The notes below the pieces were generated by a model. The model was not told the origin of the DNA. It was given only the letters and a program-made list of their open reading frames with translations, and did no database searches. Shown here piece by piece: positions 27,369 through 36,380 of a DNA stretch of 64,000 nt. The DNA comes from Candidatus Endonucleibacter sp. (ex Gigantidas childressi). GTDB taxonomy: Bacteria; Pseudomonadota; Gammaproteobacteria; Pseudomonadales; Endozoicomonadaceae. The translations under genes were made by a program, and so were the position numbers. Every line of letters starts with the position of its first letter. The first letter of the stretch is position 1. The stretch lies in NCBI GenBank assembly GCA_030674875.1, contig JASXSU010000003.1:722076-786075 (forward strand), written 5' to 3'.

Positions 27369-27549
27369 ATGCTAACAGTATTATTAGTAGGAAACTTTCC
27401 TTCTAATTCCTAGGAAAGTTTCCGCCTATCTTCATTTTAGTATTTGAATTTTTTCTATAAATTACCATCAAAAACAATATGTTAGCGATATTTATAGGTT
27501 TTGACTGAGATAAAATAAGGAAAGTTTCCTATCTAATTCTCAGTTAGTC
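27369..27549 (-). repeat. long attC-like site, copy 3
   Basis: The third copy of the ~180-base element, joined on ATGCTAAC to the start of cassette 4. Confidence 0.65.
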
Positions 27550-28299
27550 ATAAAATGGTACTATAATGCCTATTTTTTTATCTATATTGCCCCATTTCAA
27601 TGAGCTTAGCTTCCGTAAGTTGTTTGATTTATATTTAATATAATGCATACTCCATGCCATAAATACTGAGGCAAGCAATAGTAGTACTTGTAAGATATTA
27701 AGAGAGAAAAACCCTTTAAAATCATGGGTAAACGTGGGTGCGTATGTCACAAATAGAAACAGGGTAACGAATAGTAGTGGGTGATTGGGGTGGGCGAGAG
27801 CAGTCAACAATCCCGCACCTTAAAAGGTAATGGCCATATAATGCGCTAAACAGAAAAAGCCCCCTTCAGGTCAACGGGCTTTTTCGTTTACTTCAGTTCT
27901 ATCTAGTTGCTTCTAGATATTGCTGATTGCATCATCCATGTTGCAAATTAAGCATCCATGCATTTTTTATGGATAGGATCTTGTCCAAAGATCGTCTTTC
28001 TTATTTTTATTATTCCTGCATCCTTGCAGGACGTTATCCATAAAACTAAATCAAGCGCTTCCTTTTCCTTTTTTATTTTTTTTACTTCCTTGTAGCACTC
28101 CATCCATAGAGTGTGTTGCTTGATTTATATTTAATATAATGCATACTCCATGCCATAAATACCAAGGCAAGCAATAACAGTACTTGTGAGGCATTAAGAG
28201 AGAAAAACCCTTTAAAATCATGGGTAAACGTGGGTGCGTATGTCACAAATAGAAACAGAGTAACGAATAGTAGTGGGTGATTGGGGTGAGCGAAAGTGG
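27550..28299. repeat. family B spacer module 3, cut by an IS4-type remnant
   Basis: One terminator (27853-27888) and most of the ~500 bp unit are present. The module stops at 28299, where the inverted repeat of the next element begins. Confidence 0.65.
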
Positions 28300-28800
28300 C
28301 TATGTACGGGACAAAAAAGATTGCCATTGGCAAGCTATGCAGAGGCGTTAGTATCAATCAAACAGTAACGTGGCATAGCAAAAAAGTATCTGGAGTACCG
28401 CTCTATATTGCAGCCCGTCGAACTCTGAAAGGATTGTTGATCGTCGTAGCTACTAAAAAGCCAGACAGCATAATAGATGACTATAGTAAGCGCTGGAATA
28501 TTGAAACCATGTTTGGCAATCTAAGCAGTCTGGGCTTTGATTTTGAGTACGCGCATATGACGAACCTTGACCGGATGGATAAACTGATGGGACTACTGAC
28601 GATTGCTGTTGTGTGGTGCCTACTAGTAGGGCACTGGTGTTGGGAATGCAAATCAATTGCCGCTGAACAAGCATGACCGTCCAGCCAAGAGTCTGTTTCG
28701 ATTAGGTTTGGATAGGCTTAGACGGGTACTCAAAAACAGCTGTGCAAAAAATGATCAAACCACTTTTTTAGATCTGCTAAATGTTTTGTCCCGTACATAG
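28300..28800 (+). mobile_element. internally deleted IS4-type element
   Basis: Perfect 17-base ends CTATGTACGGGACAAAA and TTTTGTCCCGTACATAG bound ~500 bases. Inside is only the transposase C-terminal third (KPDSIIDDYSKRWNIETMFG then MDKLMGLLTIAVVWCLLVG). It ends in a frameshift near 28674, after which RLGLDRLRRVLKN continues in another frame. The ends remain intact, so it could be moved in trans. Confidence 0.8.
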
Positions 28801-29079
28801 ATAAATTTCCTTAGTACAAACAAAGCGATGGAACGCAATATGACAGAAAAGAAATGAGACAAAAAATATTTACGAACACTTTGCATAATCGAACCGTAAG
28901 CCTATAAAAGTAATGTCTATAGACACACCAAGCCTAGCATGCATCTGAAATAAAAATAGATAAGATCAGCATAACTAAAGGCAAGCTATTGATACAGCTG
29001 AGTATGATCGTTATTTGTAAAAAACTTGCTTTTTCCTTAGATAATTGACAATATTCTTGGCAAGCATTATGGGTGTTTT

Positions 29080-29190
29080 CTATGTACGGAACAAAAATCC
29101 TGCAGTTCTTTATTTTAAAAGCATAATTAGTTTGAGGTGACTCTCAGGTAAGGTAACCTGCACGGTCTTTTAGAGTAGGTTCTGATTGTT
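29080..29190 (-). mobile_element. IS4-type MITE, degenerate copy
   Basis: One end is CTATGTACGGAACAAAAAT. The interior is the reverse complement of the MITE at 49703-49828 (CTGAGAGTCACCTCAAACTA). The distal end is decayed. Confidence 0.65.
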
Positions 29191-29420
29191 GAGCATGAAG
29201 GCATCAGTTTATTGGTCGAGAATCTTAAGGCTCATCTGCCCTACATCAAGCTCTAATCACCTTCATTGCAGTGTTTGTACTGATCTTACTGAGCAGTTTT
29301 CATTAACTTGTACCGTTTGCCGGAGAGCTTCAGACGAAGGCAACAGCGAACCCAGTTATCACCGTATAAAGCGATGTTTCGAGGACTATGACTACAGTTT
29401 TGAGTAGCTAGGTGAGCTTA
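29191..29420 (+). pseudogene. decayed IS4-type transposase N-terminus
   Basis: Broken frames read IS4-like pieces, notably NSEPSYHRIKRCFEDYDYSF, which resembles the SSYRRIQRFF region of such transposases. There are frameshifts and stops throughout. The part fits the N-terminus missing from the element at 28300. Confidence 0.45.
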
Positions 29421-29464
29421 TTCTGAGCTGCCTAGACATGGATAACTTTACCCTGTCGTAGATA

Positions 29465-29565
29465 GAACCAAACGATCGAAGCCCATGAGCCTACGAGTAG
29501 TAAGTGATTAGAGTGAGTAAGAGCAGTCAACAACCACTCACCTGTAAGGGTAACGGGTATATTGT
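29465..29565 (+). repeat. family A repeat, right part
   Basis: It runs from CGAAGCCCATGAGCCTACGA to GGGTAACGGGTATATTG. It ends about 23 bases before the start codon of the 900-aa gene. Confidence 0.8.
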
Positions 29566-29587
29566 GATTATTTTTCAGGAGGCGTGT

Positions 29588-32290
29588 ATGCGCAAATTAT
29601 TTGTTTCTTGCTGTTTCGGAATTTTGTTTTTAAGCGCAGGAGCTCTTGCTGTTTTCCCAGATAACCCTGCAAATGAGCATGATATGAGGAAAGCTCTTGA
29701 ATCCTTATGGTGGAGTATACATATGGATGAGCTATCTAAGCATAATATAAGCTTAAGCCCCGTGAGTCAGGATAATTGGCAATTAACATCACGCTCGTAT
29801 TTGAGCACGAATCCGTTAGATCCTTTCTTAGGCAGGCTCTATAAAGATACGCTACCCGCGGTAATTAGAGCTACACTTGAGCTCAGTGCAGATATATCAT
29901 CTATATATCCATCATCGGAAAGCACGCTGGTTTCAAAGTTAGATCTTAGTGACCACAACATAGTTAAAAATATTCCAACTTTACAAAAAAGTCAACCGCG
30001 TGAGACCGTGGCATCACAATACTCAAGCTCTGAGGTCAGTACTTGTAGAAATGCTGGTATGATAAGTAATAGTGAGTTAGACGAAAAGAAAATCAATCTT
30101 GCTATAAAAGCTTTTTTACTTCTAAATATCTACCTTAGATCATCATTATTCATTATTTATCATGAAAAACGTACTGAATTCAGAGATAATAACCTTACTT
30201 GTTTTACGAAGTACACTCATATCTTTTTTGATTTATTAACATTAGGTGGATTTGATGAACTTGTGTGTGATACGAACCCTGTGATGAATATGAGAGAGTT
30301 TGTGTATTTTATCCAATACGGAAACTTTGGCAGTAAAGGTATAAGTATCATGGAATCAATGATGGATCATTCTGTAATGAATAGCATCCTTAACTGTTTA
30401 TTTGAATATCTATTTCCTACCGATACGCAATCAGTATGGACTTCTGCAACATCTTCTTATTTTACCTTTGATATTTTAAATGGCGCACATGAACAGTGGG
30501 CAGATTTAATGGAAAACGAGAGTAGCCGTGACAAATATATCCTGGATATTCTACAAAAGTCTGCAAGTCTTGATAAAAAAACAATTAACAAAGTACCAGA
30601 TGATTTAAAAGCAACATTCAATACATTGGCGCAATTCTCTTTAGTAGAGTGTAGCGTTGAGATGGTATCTATTCGTCAAGAAATAGAAAAGTGTGCTTCT
30701 GAATATTTAACTTGCAAAATAGAAACTTATAATATTCAACATCCTGATAATAAATTGCAAGTAACAAATGCATCGCCATCAATTAATGTTAGCCAGTATG
30801 CTGCCAACATTCTTAGCATAAAAAGCCAGTCTAATCAACAACAACAATTAGGCAGCCGCAGTGTAAGCCATCAGATAAAGGAGCTAACTGAACGATGCGG
30901 TTTAGACGTTCAAAATCTCGAAGCTACGCCGGAGATATTGCTCGATTTTGGTGGATATTCATATGGTAATATAACAGATGTTGGTAATGGTGATTTTGCA
31001 GAACAACTTTTACAATATATAATAATTAACGATTATTGTGCCAAATCTGATGATAAAACCTTAATCGTACCAGTAACCAAGGAGGCTCGATCGGCGTATT
31101 TGCTGGCTTTAACAAACTTTATAAACTGGCGAAAATTTACAACCATCCAACTCCAACAGAGACAAGGTGCAACACAACCTAAGTGGGAGGATGTATTTTC
31201 GTTATCTAGTAATTTAGAAAGGATTATTTTTGCAGAAAACTCACCATCTCACATTACATTGGTTCAAAATGCTAATAACGGCACGCTAGTAGATAATACT
31301 AGAATTGTTCCGCCAGCTCATAGAGCATCCTCTATTCGGTTGCTGACAAAAAACATGAAGATAATTATGGACGCAATAGTTGATAATGTAGCTGATAAAG
31401 GTAATTCTTTTCCTAGGCAATGTGATCGCGTTGTGCTAAGTAAAGAAGATTTAAATATAACAAGCATGATATACTTATCAGGTGCAGCTTGTTCATTCGC
31501 CGGAGTTGCCAGAATCCCTAAACCTCCTTTGCCAACAGATGGTATCTCCAGTTATACTCAAAAAGAATACTTTATTCATCTCCTATCGAAATATGCGACA
31601 GATTATCTCAATATATTTGCAAATAATGATGCTGAAGATGACGATAATTATTTTCATGGCTCCATATTAGGTGATGTCGATCTGGAAATAAAACTACAAG
31701 CAAGCAATGTTATTCAAAACAATTGGCTTTCATCTGATTCTGATGTAAATGCAGCTATATTTAATCGGTGGTGGCAGAAACTGGAAATTGATCAGATGCC
31801 CTGCGAACCTATTTATAAATACATTGCTTTTTGCTCACATATTACTAAGCTCTCTACACTTGAGACAGATGACAGCTTATTTCCGGAACTAAAATACGTT
31901 CCACAAATTAAATCAGGTATAGAGCTATCCATGGTATGCGCATTTGCGGCAACTATGTTTGCAGACTGGAATATTCACTCCGCAGGGCTAGAATACACGC
32001 ATATGCAAGAAGACTGGCAGGTGTATGTTGCCCTCGCTAACACATTAATTAGCACCGTGCATGGGAAGCTAGATACCAAACCGGACTTAGACACAATAGA
32101 TTCATTATTCCAAAACCACCCAGTACCAGATGAATGGATTGATATGATGACTATACCTAGTCAATCAATAAAAGCAAAAAATCAAGCTTATTTATTGCTT
32201 CTTTGCTCCATTTATTGGAAGAAAGGTTTTCAACCAGTAGTTGATTTAATGAAAAGTTTGAGTATTCAGGCATCCTTTCCTTCTATTTGA
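29588..32290 (+). CDS. large secreted protein of unknown function (900 aa)
   Basis: The product has a clear Sec signal peptide (residues 1-22: RKLFVSC, a hydrophobic core, GALA). No recognised domain follows. The mature part is mostly soluble, with scattered Cys and a central Gln-rich stretch (SNQQQQLGS). Helix-rich sections have no obvious repeat. The ATG at 29588 has a strong AGGAGG six bases upstream. A longer frame from 29504 runs through the family A repeat and is rejected. The gene stands alone, flanked by IS debris and a GATGCCG/CGGCATC hairpin. Export plus lack of bacterial homologues known to me suggest a lineage-specific secreted or effector protein; this is inference. Confidence 0.7.
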   Translation: MRKLFVSCCFGILFLSAGALAVFPDNPANEHDMRKALESLWWSIHMDELSKHNISLSPVSQDNWQLTSRSYLSTNPLDPFLGRLYKDTLPAVIRATLELSADISSIYPSSESTLVSKLDLSDHNIVKNIPTLQKSQPRETVASQYSSSEVSTCRNAGMISNSELDEKKINLAIKAFLLLNIYLRSSLFIIYHEKRTEFRDNNLTCFTKYTHIFFDLLTLGGFDELVCDTNPVMNMREFVYFIQYGNFGSKGISIMESMMDHSVMNSILNCLFEYLFPTDTQSVWTSATSSYFTFDILNGAHEQWADLMENESSRDKYILDILQKSASLDKKTINKVPDDLKATFNTLAQFSLVECSVEMVSIRQEIEKCASEYLTCKIETYNIQHPDNKLQVTNASPSINVSQYAANILSIKSQSNQQQQLGSRSVSHQIKELTERCGLDVQNLEATPEILLDFGGYSYGNITDVGNGDFAEQLLQYIIINDYCAKSDDKTLIVPVTKEARSAYLLALTNFINWRKFTTIQLQQRQGATQPKWEDVFSLSSNLERIIFAENSPSHITLVQNANNGTLVDNTRIVPPAHRASSIRLLTKNMKIIMDAIVDNVADKGNSFPRQCDRVVLSKEDLNITSMIYLSGAACSFAGVARIPKPPLPTDGISSYTQKEYFIHLLSKYATDYLNIFANNDAEDDDNYFHGSILGDVDLEIKLQASNVIQNNWLSSDSDVNAAIFNRWWQKLEIDQMPCEPIYKYIAFCSHITKLSTLETDDSLFPELKYVPQIKSGIELSMVCAFAATMFADWNIHSAGLEYTHMQEDWQVYVALANTLISTVHGKLDTKPDLDTIDSLFQNHPVPDEWIDMMTIPSQSIKAKNQAYLLLLCSIYWKKGFQPVVDLMKSLSIQASFPSI

Positions 32291-32297
32291 TAATGTA

Positions 32298-32345
32298 CAA
32301 AGATGCCGCGGTAAGGTAACGCAGTTAGCCACACGGCATCTTCAA
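32298..32345 (+). terminator. hairpin after the 900-aa gene
   Basis: AGATGCCG pairs with CGGCATCT around a ~25-base loop. The T run is poor, so it may act as a terminator or only as an mRNA 3' stem. Confidence 0.45.
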
Positions 32346-32467
32346 GTACGAAGAACTGCTACCAAAACGAAACTGGTAAATATAAGTTTCTCACCACTGT
32401 CGCTTAGTAGTTCTAAGCAGTCATGGTGAGTAAGCTCCAGCAAAAAGTAGAAATTTCAAAAGTAACA

Positions 32468-32590
32468 GGTGTATGCATTCCCCTTGAAAAGCGCTGGGTT
32501 GTTGACTGCTCGCGCTCTAATCTCGGCTATGCGTAGAATCATAGTGACTGGTTCGTTTATAGTCTACCTACACCGTCAATGGTAGCTGCT
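32468..32590 (-). repeat. family A repeat at the 3' end of the RDD pseudogene
   Basis: On the minus strand it starts in CTACCATTGACGGTGTAGGT and runs to CCCTTGAAAAGC at the far end. It supplies the last codons and stop of the RDD frame. Confidence 0.65.
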
Positions 32591-33066
32591 ATAGGCGAGT
32601 TAAGCAGGACTGTTCTGGTTCCAGATATTTTGTCTTGCCATCTTTTTTGTTCTGGATCTATTTTCATCCATATTACTACTAGCAGCCCAAAAGTTATCGC
32701 AGGAATGGCCACAAGGCATCTAATTAATGTTTGAGTAATGGTTATTGGTTGTTGATTACCATTAATAATGTAAATACGCCAAGTTAGCATCCCAGGTGTT
32801 TGCCCTTTTTTTCTTCAGCACATTCAGAAAAACGCAAATATCACTAATATCACCATTAAATAAAAAATATGGTTATCTAGCGTGTAATCTTGATCGGTCA
32901 TTTTCCTTAATTGGGCTGCACCATAGATGGTTATCTGTATTCCTAAATTAATAAACCCGACAACTACCATTATTGCCGTCACTAGTAATGAGTCATAAAC
33001 CATTGAGGCCAAACGACGCCACAGCGGCGCTGGGGTAGGTGGCATGATCTGTACGTTTAAAGTCAT
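32557..33066 (-). pseudogene. RDD-family membrane protein gene with two in-frame UGA codons
   Basis: Two frames, 33066-32824 and 32823-32557, lie in the same phase. Together they make an RDD protein: APLWRRLASMVYDSLL with the conserved Arg/Asp, a hydrophobic helix, then GQTPGMLTWRIYI and further helices. They are split by TGA at 32826-32824 and TGA at 32817-32815. The second TGA aligns with a position where relatives have Trp (WFWTR-type segment before GQT). The last ten or so codons and the stop come from a family A repeat. The simplest reading is a recent pseudogene with point mutations. Confidence 0.75.
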
Positions 33067-33483
33067 GGGAGTTCTTCTTCATCTAAATTTAATATATAGC
33101 AAATAACCAAAGTCGGTACGGTATTTGTCAATATAGTTATCGTCTCAATTAAAGAGTCTTTCTTAGGTTTATCCAATACAGGATTGTCTGGATTAAACCA
33201 GCCTGAGTGGGTCAAATACCAATTTCTTGTTGGCTTCTTACCGCAGAGTTCAGGGGTTCTCTATTAGTCGGATTTAATGAAAGAGTTTAATTTTTATAAT
33301 CTACCTGGAGTGTCTGGTGATAATGCTGTGTGTTTTCACAATATGCTAAAAAACACATGACAACATAATTGTGATTTATTTTTCATCGGAAGATATACGG
33401 GAGCTATCTTTCTGTTAAGTGTAAAGATTTAGAGTATGAAGTCGATAGACAAATAAGTCTATTGGTCTTTGGTTGGTGATTTT
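33067..33483. other. intergenic region upstream of the TonB receptor
   Basis: No gene or family A copy is seen. It must hold the promoter of the receptor gene; no Fur-like site that I would defend is visible. Confidence 0.4.
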
Positions 33484-35643
33484 ATGGAAAAAAATAAATT
33501 CAGAAAGAAAATATCTTTAGCTTTAACATCAGTGATTATTTTTAGTTCAATGTTGATAGTATTTACTAGTCGGGAGACGTATTCAAGTGATGGTTTTAAA
33601 TCTACTATTGATTTGCTAGATTTTAGTCTTCAGGAACTGATGGTTTTGCAAGTGACGTCTGTTACTAGGAGATCTCAGCGGCAGTTTGATGCTGCCGCAG
33701 CAATTTATACTATTACTCATGATGATATTAAGCAGCTTGGTATAACTTCAATCCCTGAGGCGTTGAGAATGGTGCCAGGGATGCAGGTAGCAAAATTGAA
33801 TGGTAGTACTTGGTCTGTCAGCGCCCGAGGTTTTAATTATGTATATGCTAACAAGCTATTGGTGTTGATTGACGGTCGTACGGTGTATGCCCCGCTTTTC
33901 TCCGGAGTGAACTGGGATTCCCAAAATATTCTGATGGATGATATTGACCGAATAGAAGTGATTAGAGGTCCTGGTGCGGCTATGTGGGGAACAAATGCTG
34001 TTAATGGAGTTGTTAATGTTATTACCAAAAGTGCTGAAGATACTGGTGGTGGGTTAGTCGTGGTTAGTGGAGGGACGCAAGAGCGACTCGCTGGTGCGTT
34101 TCGTTATGGTGCTGAAGTGGGTGAGGATGGATATCTTCGAGGTTATGTACAAAAATTTGACCGGGCTGCTCAGAACAAAAAGGATGGTAGTTCAGCTCAT
34201 GATGGATGGTCTATGAAGCAGACCGGTTTTCGTTTAGATTATTATTTTCCAAATAGCGATGGATTGACTATTCAGGGTGATCTTTACGAGGCGACAACAA
34301 AGCCTCCCTATTATGTTTATGATCAGGAAGGGTTACAGAATAAATTTGTCAACATCAATAATGATAGACCGCAGGGGGGCGCTAATTTACTGGCTCGATA
34401 TCACGGTAAGCTGGGAAGCGGGGACATGATGCTGCAAAGTTATCTTGAGTATTATGCTAGTGATGACCTTCGGTTAAATGAAAAAAGACAGACTTGGGAT
34501 ATAGAGTTTCAGTATGGTTTGGAGTGGCGAGAGAATCATTATTTTCTTTGGGGTGGGAATTATCGAGTTGATTGGTATGACTTGGATGATAAAAATAAAA
34601 GATATCTCACCCTTGAACAGAATAATTTTAATGAGGAAGTGTATAGTTTTTTTATTCAGGAATCTTTTAAGTATACAAGGAATCTTGAGTTTACCTTTGA
34701 TGGTCGTATGGAAAGTAGTCGTTCTGGTAAGGTGTTTCAACCAAGTGCGCGTTTCTCTTGGAGACCTGATAATAAAACAACAGTTTGGGGTGCTGTTTCT
34801 AAAGCTGTTAAAACACCATCTTTGTCAGAAACCAGTGTCCAAGTTGGTGGTTTGAGTTATATTGGACAAATGAAAATTCTTAATACGCCCCATGATACGA
34901 TGTTTAATGTTAATGGAAATCCAGATTTAAAGCCTGAAAAGCTTACAGCATTTGATGTTGGCTTTCGTAGGCAGCTCAACAAAGATGTTTCAATAGATGT
35001 TGCTGGATTTTGGAATTTTTATAAAGATGTAACCATTTTTGAATATTCAACAGTGTGCCAAAAAGGTTTTGTTGCTCTTAATAGTACAACACAGTTCTCA
35101 TTGTGCTTTGATCCTTTAAATCCACCACCTATCATGGGGGGAGAAGGGCCGTTGGGGTACCCTACTGTTCTTGGCAATAATATGGAAGTAATGACTGATG
35201 GTTTGGAGTTATCCGTGGATTGGCGAGTAGAAGATTGGTGGCGGTTAAGGTTAAACTATGGGTATATTAATGTTAATGCCACGGCTAATAGTTCAGTACA
35301 AAAAGGGTACGGAGCACCAAACGAACTGCTGGTTGAAGGTTCTGCAGCAGAGCATACGTTTAATGTGTTTTCTTTTATGAGCCTGCCTGATCAATGGTCG
35401 TTGAATATCTGGTTGAAATTCATGGATAATCTTGATAACGATCTTTACAATATTAATAATGTCAGACAAACTATGAATCTGGATGTTAAAGTAACAAAAA
35501 TATTGCAGCCTGGACTTGAGCTATCATTAGTAGGGCAAAATTTGCTGCATGCTAATCAGTTGCAGTTTTATGATATTTTTACAGGGCAAACTGCAACTGC
35601 AGTAACACGTTCAGCTTATTTTCAGATTCGTTGGACATTTTAA
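33484..35643 (+). CDS. TonB-dependent outer-membrane receptor
   Basis: The ~719-aa protein has a signal-anchor-like N-terminus, then a plug domain (about residues 60-175). The plug includes PEALRMVPGMQVAKL, SARGFNYVYANKLLVLIDGR and IDRIEVIRGPGAAMWG. A beta-barrel follows, ending in an aromatic residue (RWTF). It resembles CirA/FepA-type or IutA-like siderophore or cobalamin receptors; the substrate cannot be told. The ATG at 33484 follows GGTTGGTGA; a TTG at 33469 is less likely. The downstream gene starts within 15 bases of the stop, so they form an operon. Confidence 0.9.
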   Translation: MEKNKFRKKISLALTSVIIFSSMLIVFTSRETYSSDGFKSTIDLLDFSLQELMVLQVTSVTRRSQRQFDAAAAIYTITHDDIKQLGITSIPEALRMVPGMQVAKLNGSTWSVSARGFNYVYANKLLVLIDGRTVYAPLFSGVNWDSQNILMDDIDRIEVIRGPGAAMWGTNAVNGVVNVITKSAEDTGGGLVVVSGGTQERLAGAFRYGAEVGEDGYLRGYVQKFDRAAQNKKDGSSAHDGWSMKQTGFRLDYYFPNSDGLTIQGDLYEATTKPPYYVYDQEGLQNKFVNINNDRPQGGANLLARYHGKLGSGDMMLQSYLEYYASDDLRLNEKRQTWDIEFQYGLEWRENHYFLWGGNYRVDWYDLDDKNKRYLTLEQNNFNEEVYSFFIQESFKYTRNLEFTFDGRMESSRSGKVFQPSARFSWRPDNKTTVWGAVSKAVKTPSLSETSVQVGGLSYIGQMKILNTPHDTMFNVNGNPDLKPEKLTAFDVGFRRQLNKDVSIDVAGFWNFYKDVTIFEYSTVCQKGFVALNSTTQFSLCFDPLNPPPIMGGEGPLGYPTVLGNNMEVMTDGLELSVDWRVEDWWRLRLNYGYINVNATANSSVQKGYGAPNELLVEGSAAEHTFNVFSFMSLPDQWSLNIWLKFMDNLDNDLYNINNVRQTMNLDVKVTKILQPGLELSLVGQNLLHANQLQFYDIFTGQTATAVTRSAYFQIRWTF

Positions 35644-35657
35644 TGGAGGAGGTGAAT

Positions 35658-36191
35658 GTGAAAAAAATAAAGTTCATTAAATCTATGAAGATGACAACGT
35701 TAATATTGTTTCTCCTTGGGTCTAACTGGATCATGGCATCCTCGGATAGTAGAGTTAAAGCAGCTATTATTTTTAAATTAACTTATTTTGTTTATTGGTC
35801 TGAAATAAAAGGGGCTGGAAGTGTGCTTGATCTCTGCGTTTTGGGTGATGATTCTCTTTATTCAGAGCTAAAAACGACACAGGGGAAGTTATCAAAAGGT
35901 AGTAAAGTTAACGTTAGGAAGATTGAGAATATACAGCAGAGTTACGATCATTGTGAAATGGTATTTATTGGAAATAATTTTTCCATGCCAACATCCTTGG
36001 TGGTAGAAAAGCTTAAAAAATCTTCAGTGCTTCTCGTTAGTGATCGTGCAGGTTTCGTTAAAGATGGAGGTATGCTGCAAATAATAGATAGGGGAGGTCG
36101 CATTCGTTTTACTGTTAATATGCAGCCTATAAAGGCTTCTGGCCTCAGTATTAGCTCCCAATTCTTAAGCTTGGCAAAGGTGATTATGTAA
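35658..36191 (+). CDS. YfiR/DUF4154-family periplasmic protein
   Basis: The ~177-aa protein has an N-terminal signal sequence (LILFLLGSNWIMA), then the family start AAIIFKLTYFVYW. The family end LQIIDRGGRIRFTVN then SGLSISSQFLSLAKV is present. YfiR-type proteins sit in the periplasm and in other bacteria restrain a membrane diguanylate cyclase or signal through a sensor kinase. Neither partner is encoded here. GTG 35658 is chosen because GGAGGAGG precedes it at the right distance. It is cotranscribed with the TonB receptor. Confidence 0.82.
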   Translation: MKKIKFIKSMKMTTLILFLLGSNWIMASSDSRVKAAIIFKLTYFVYWSEIKGAGSVLDLCVLGDDSLYSELKTTQGKLSKGSKVNVRKIENIQQSYDHCEMVFIGNNFSMPTSLVVEKLKKSSVLLVSDRAGFVKDGGMLQIIDRGGRIRFTVNMQPIKASGLSISSQFLSLAKVIM

Positions 36192-36244
36192 GGTGTGTGA
36201 AGCTTCTAGATGTTATTGTTAACGCAATGAGTTTATCGGTCTTC

Positions 36245-36300
36245 TATACCTGTCGCCTTTGAAATTGCTACTTTACTTCTTCAAATAGGGTGGGTATTGG
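36245..36300 (-). repeat. partial family A repeat
   Basis: It begins CTATACCTGTCGCCTTTGAA and ends GGGTGGGTATTGG, so it keeps both ends but has lost the middle. Confidence 0.55.
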
Positions 36301-36380
36301 CTCTACTTCAGGATTATAGCAAGATTGTGATATGCCATTCCTTTCCCTCCCAATACCTTCTGGTAAGTGATAAGTTTTGG

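Noticed and set aside
19900-27549. Presence of an integrase gene on either strand
   Set aside because: No tyrosine-recombinase-like frame is seen anywhere in the window.
18795-28299. CRISPR array, because of regular repeats with unique segments
   Set aside because: Units are hundreds of bases with terminators and attC sites, not short direct repeats with short spacers.
23551-28357. Recurring 74-92 codon frames with FFSLNASQVLLLLA-type hydrophobic sequence in family B modules
   Set aside because: The frames shift and change ends between copies, have no ribosome site, and overlap terminators; treated as a repeated gene fragment at most.
29504-29587. Upstream extension of the 900-aa protein
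   Set aside because: It lies in a family A repeat and would bury the signal peptide; a strong ribosome site precedes 29588.
32557-33066. Genome-wide use of UGA as Trp
   Set aside because: UGA is the normal stop at the conserved ends of ccoG, feoA and trmD, and the RDD frame itself uses TGG for Trp.
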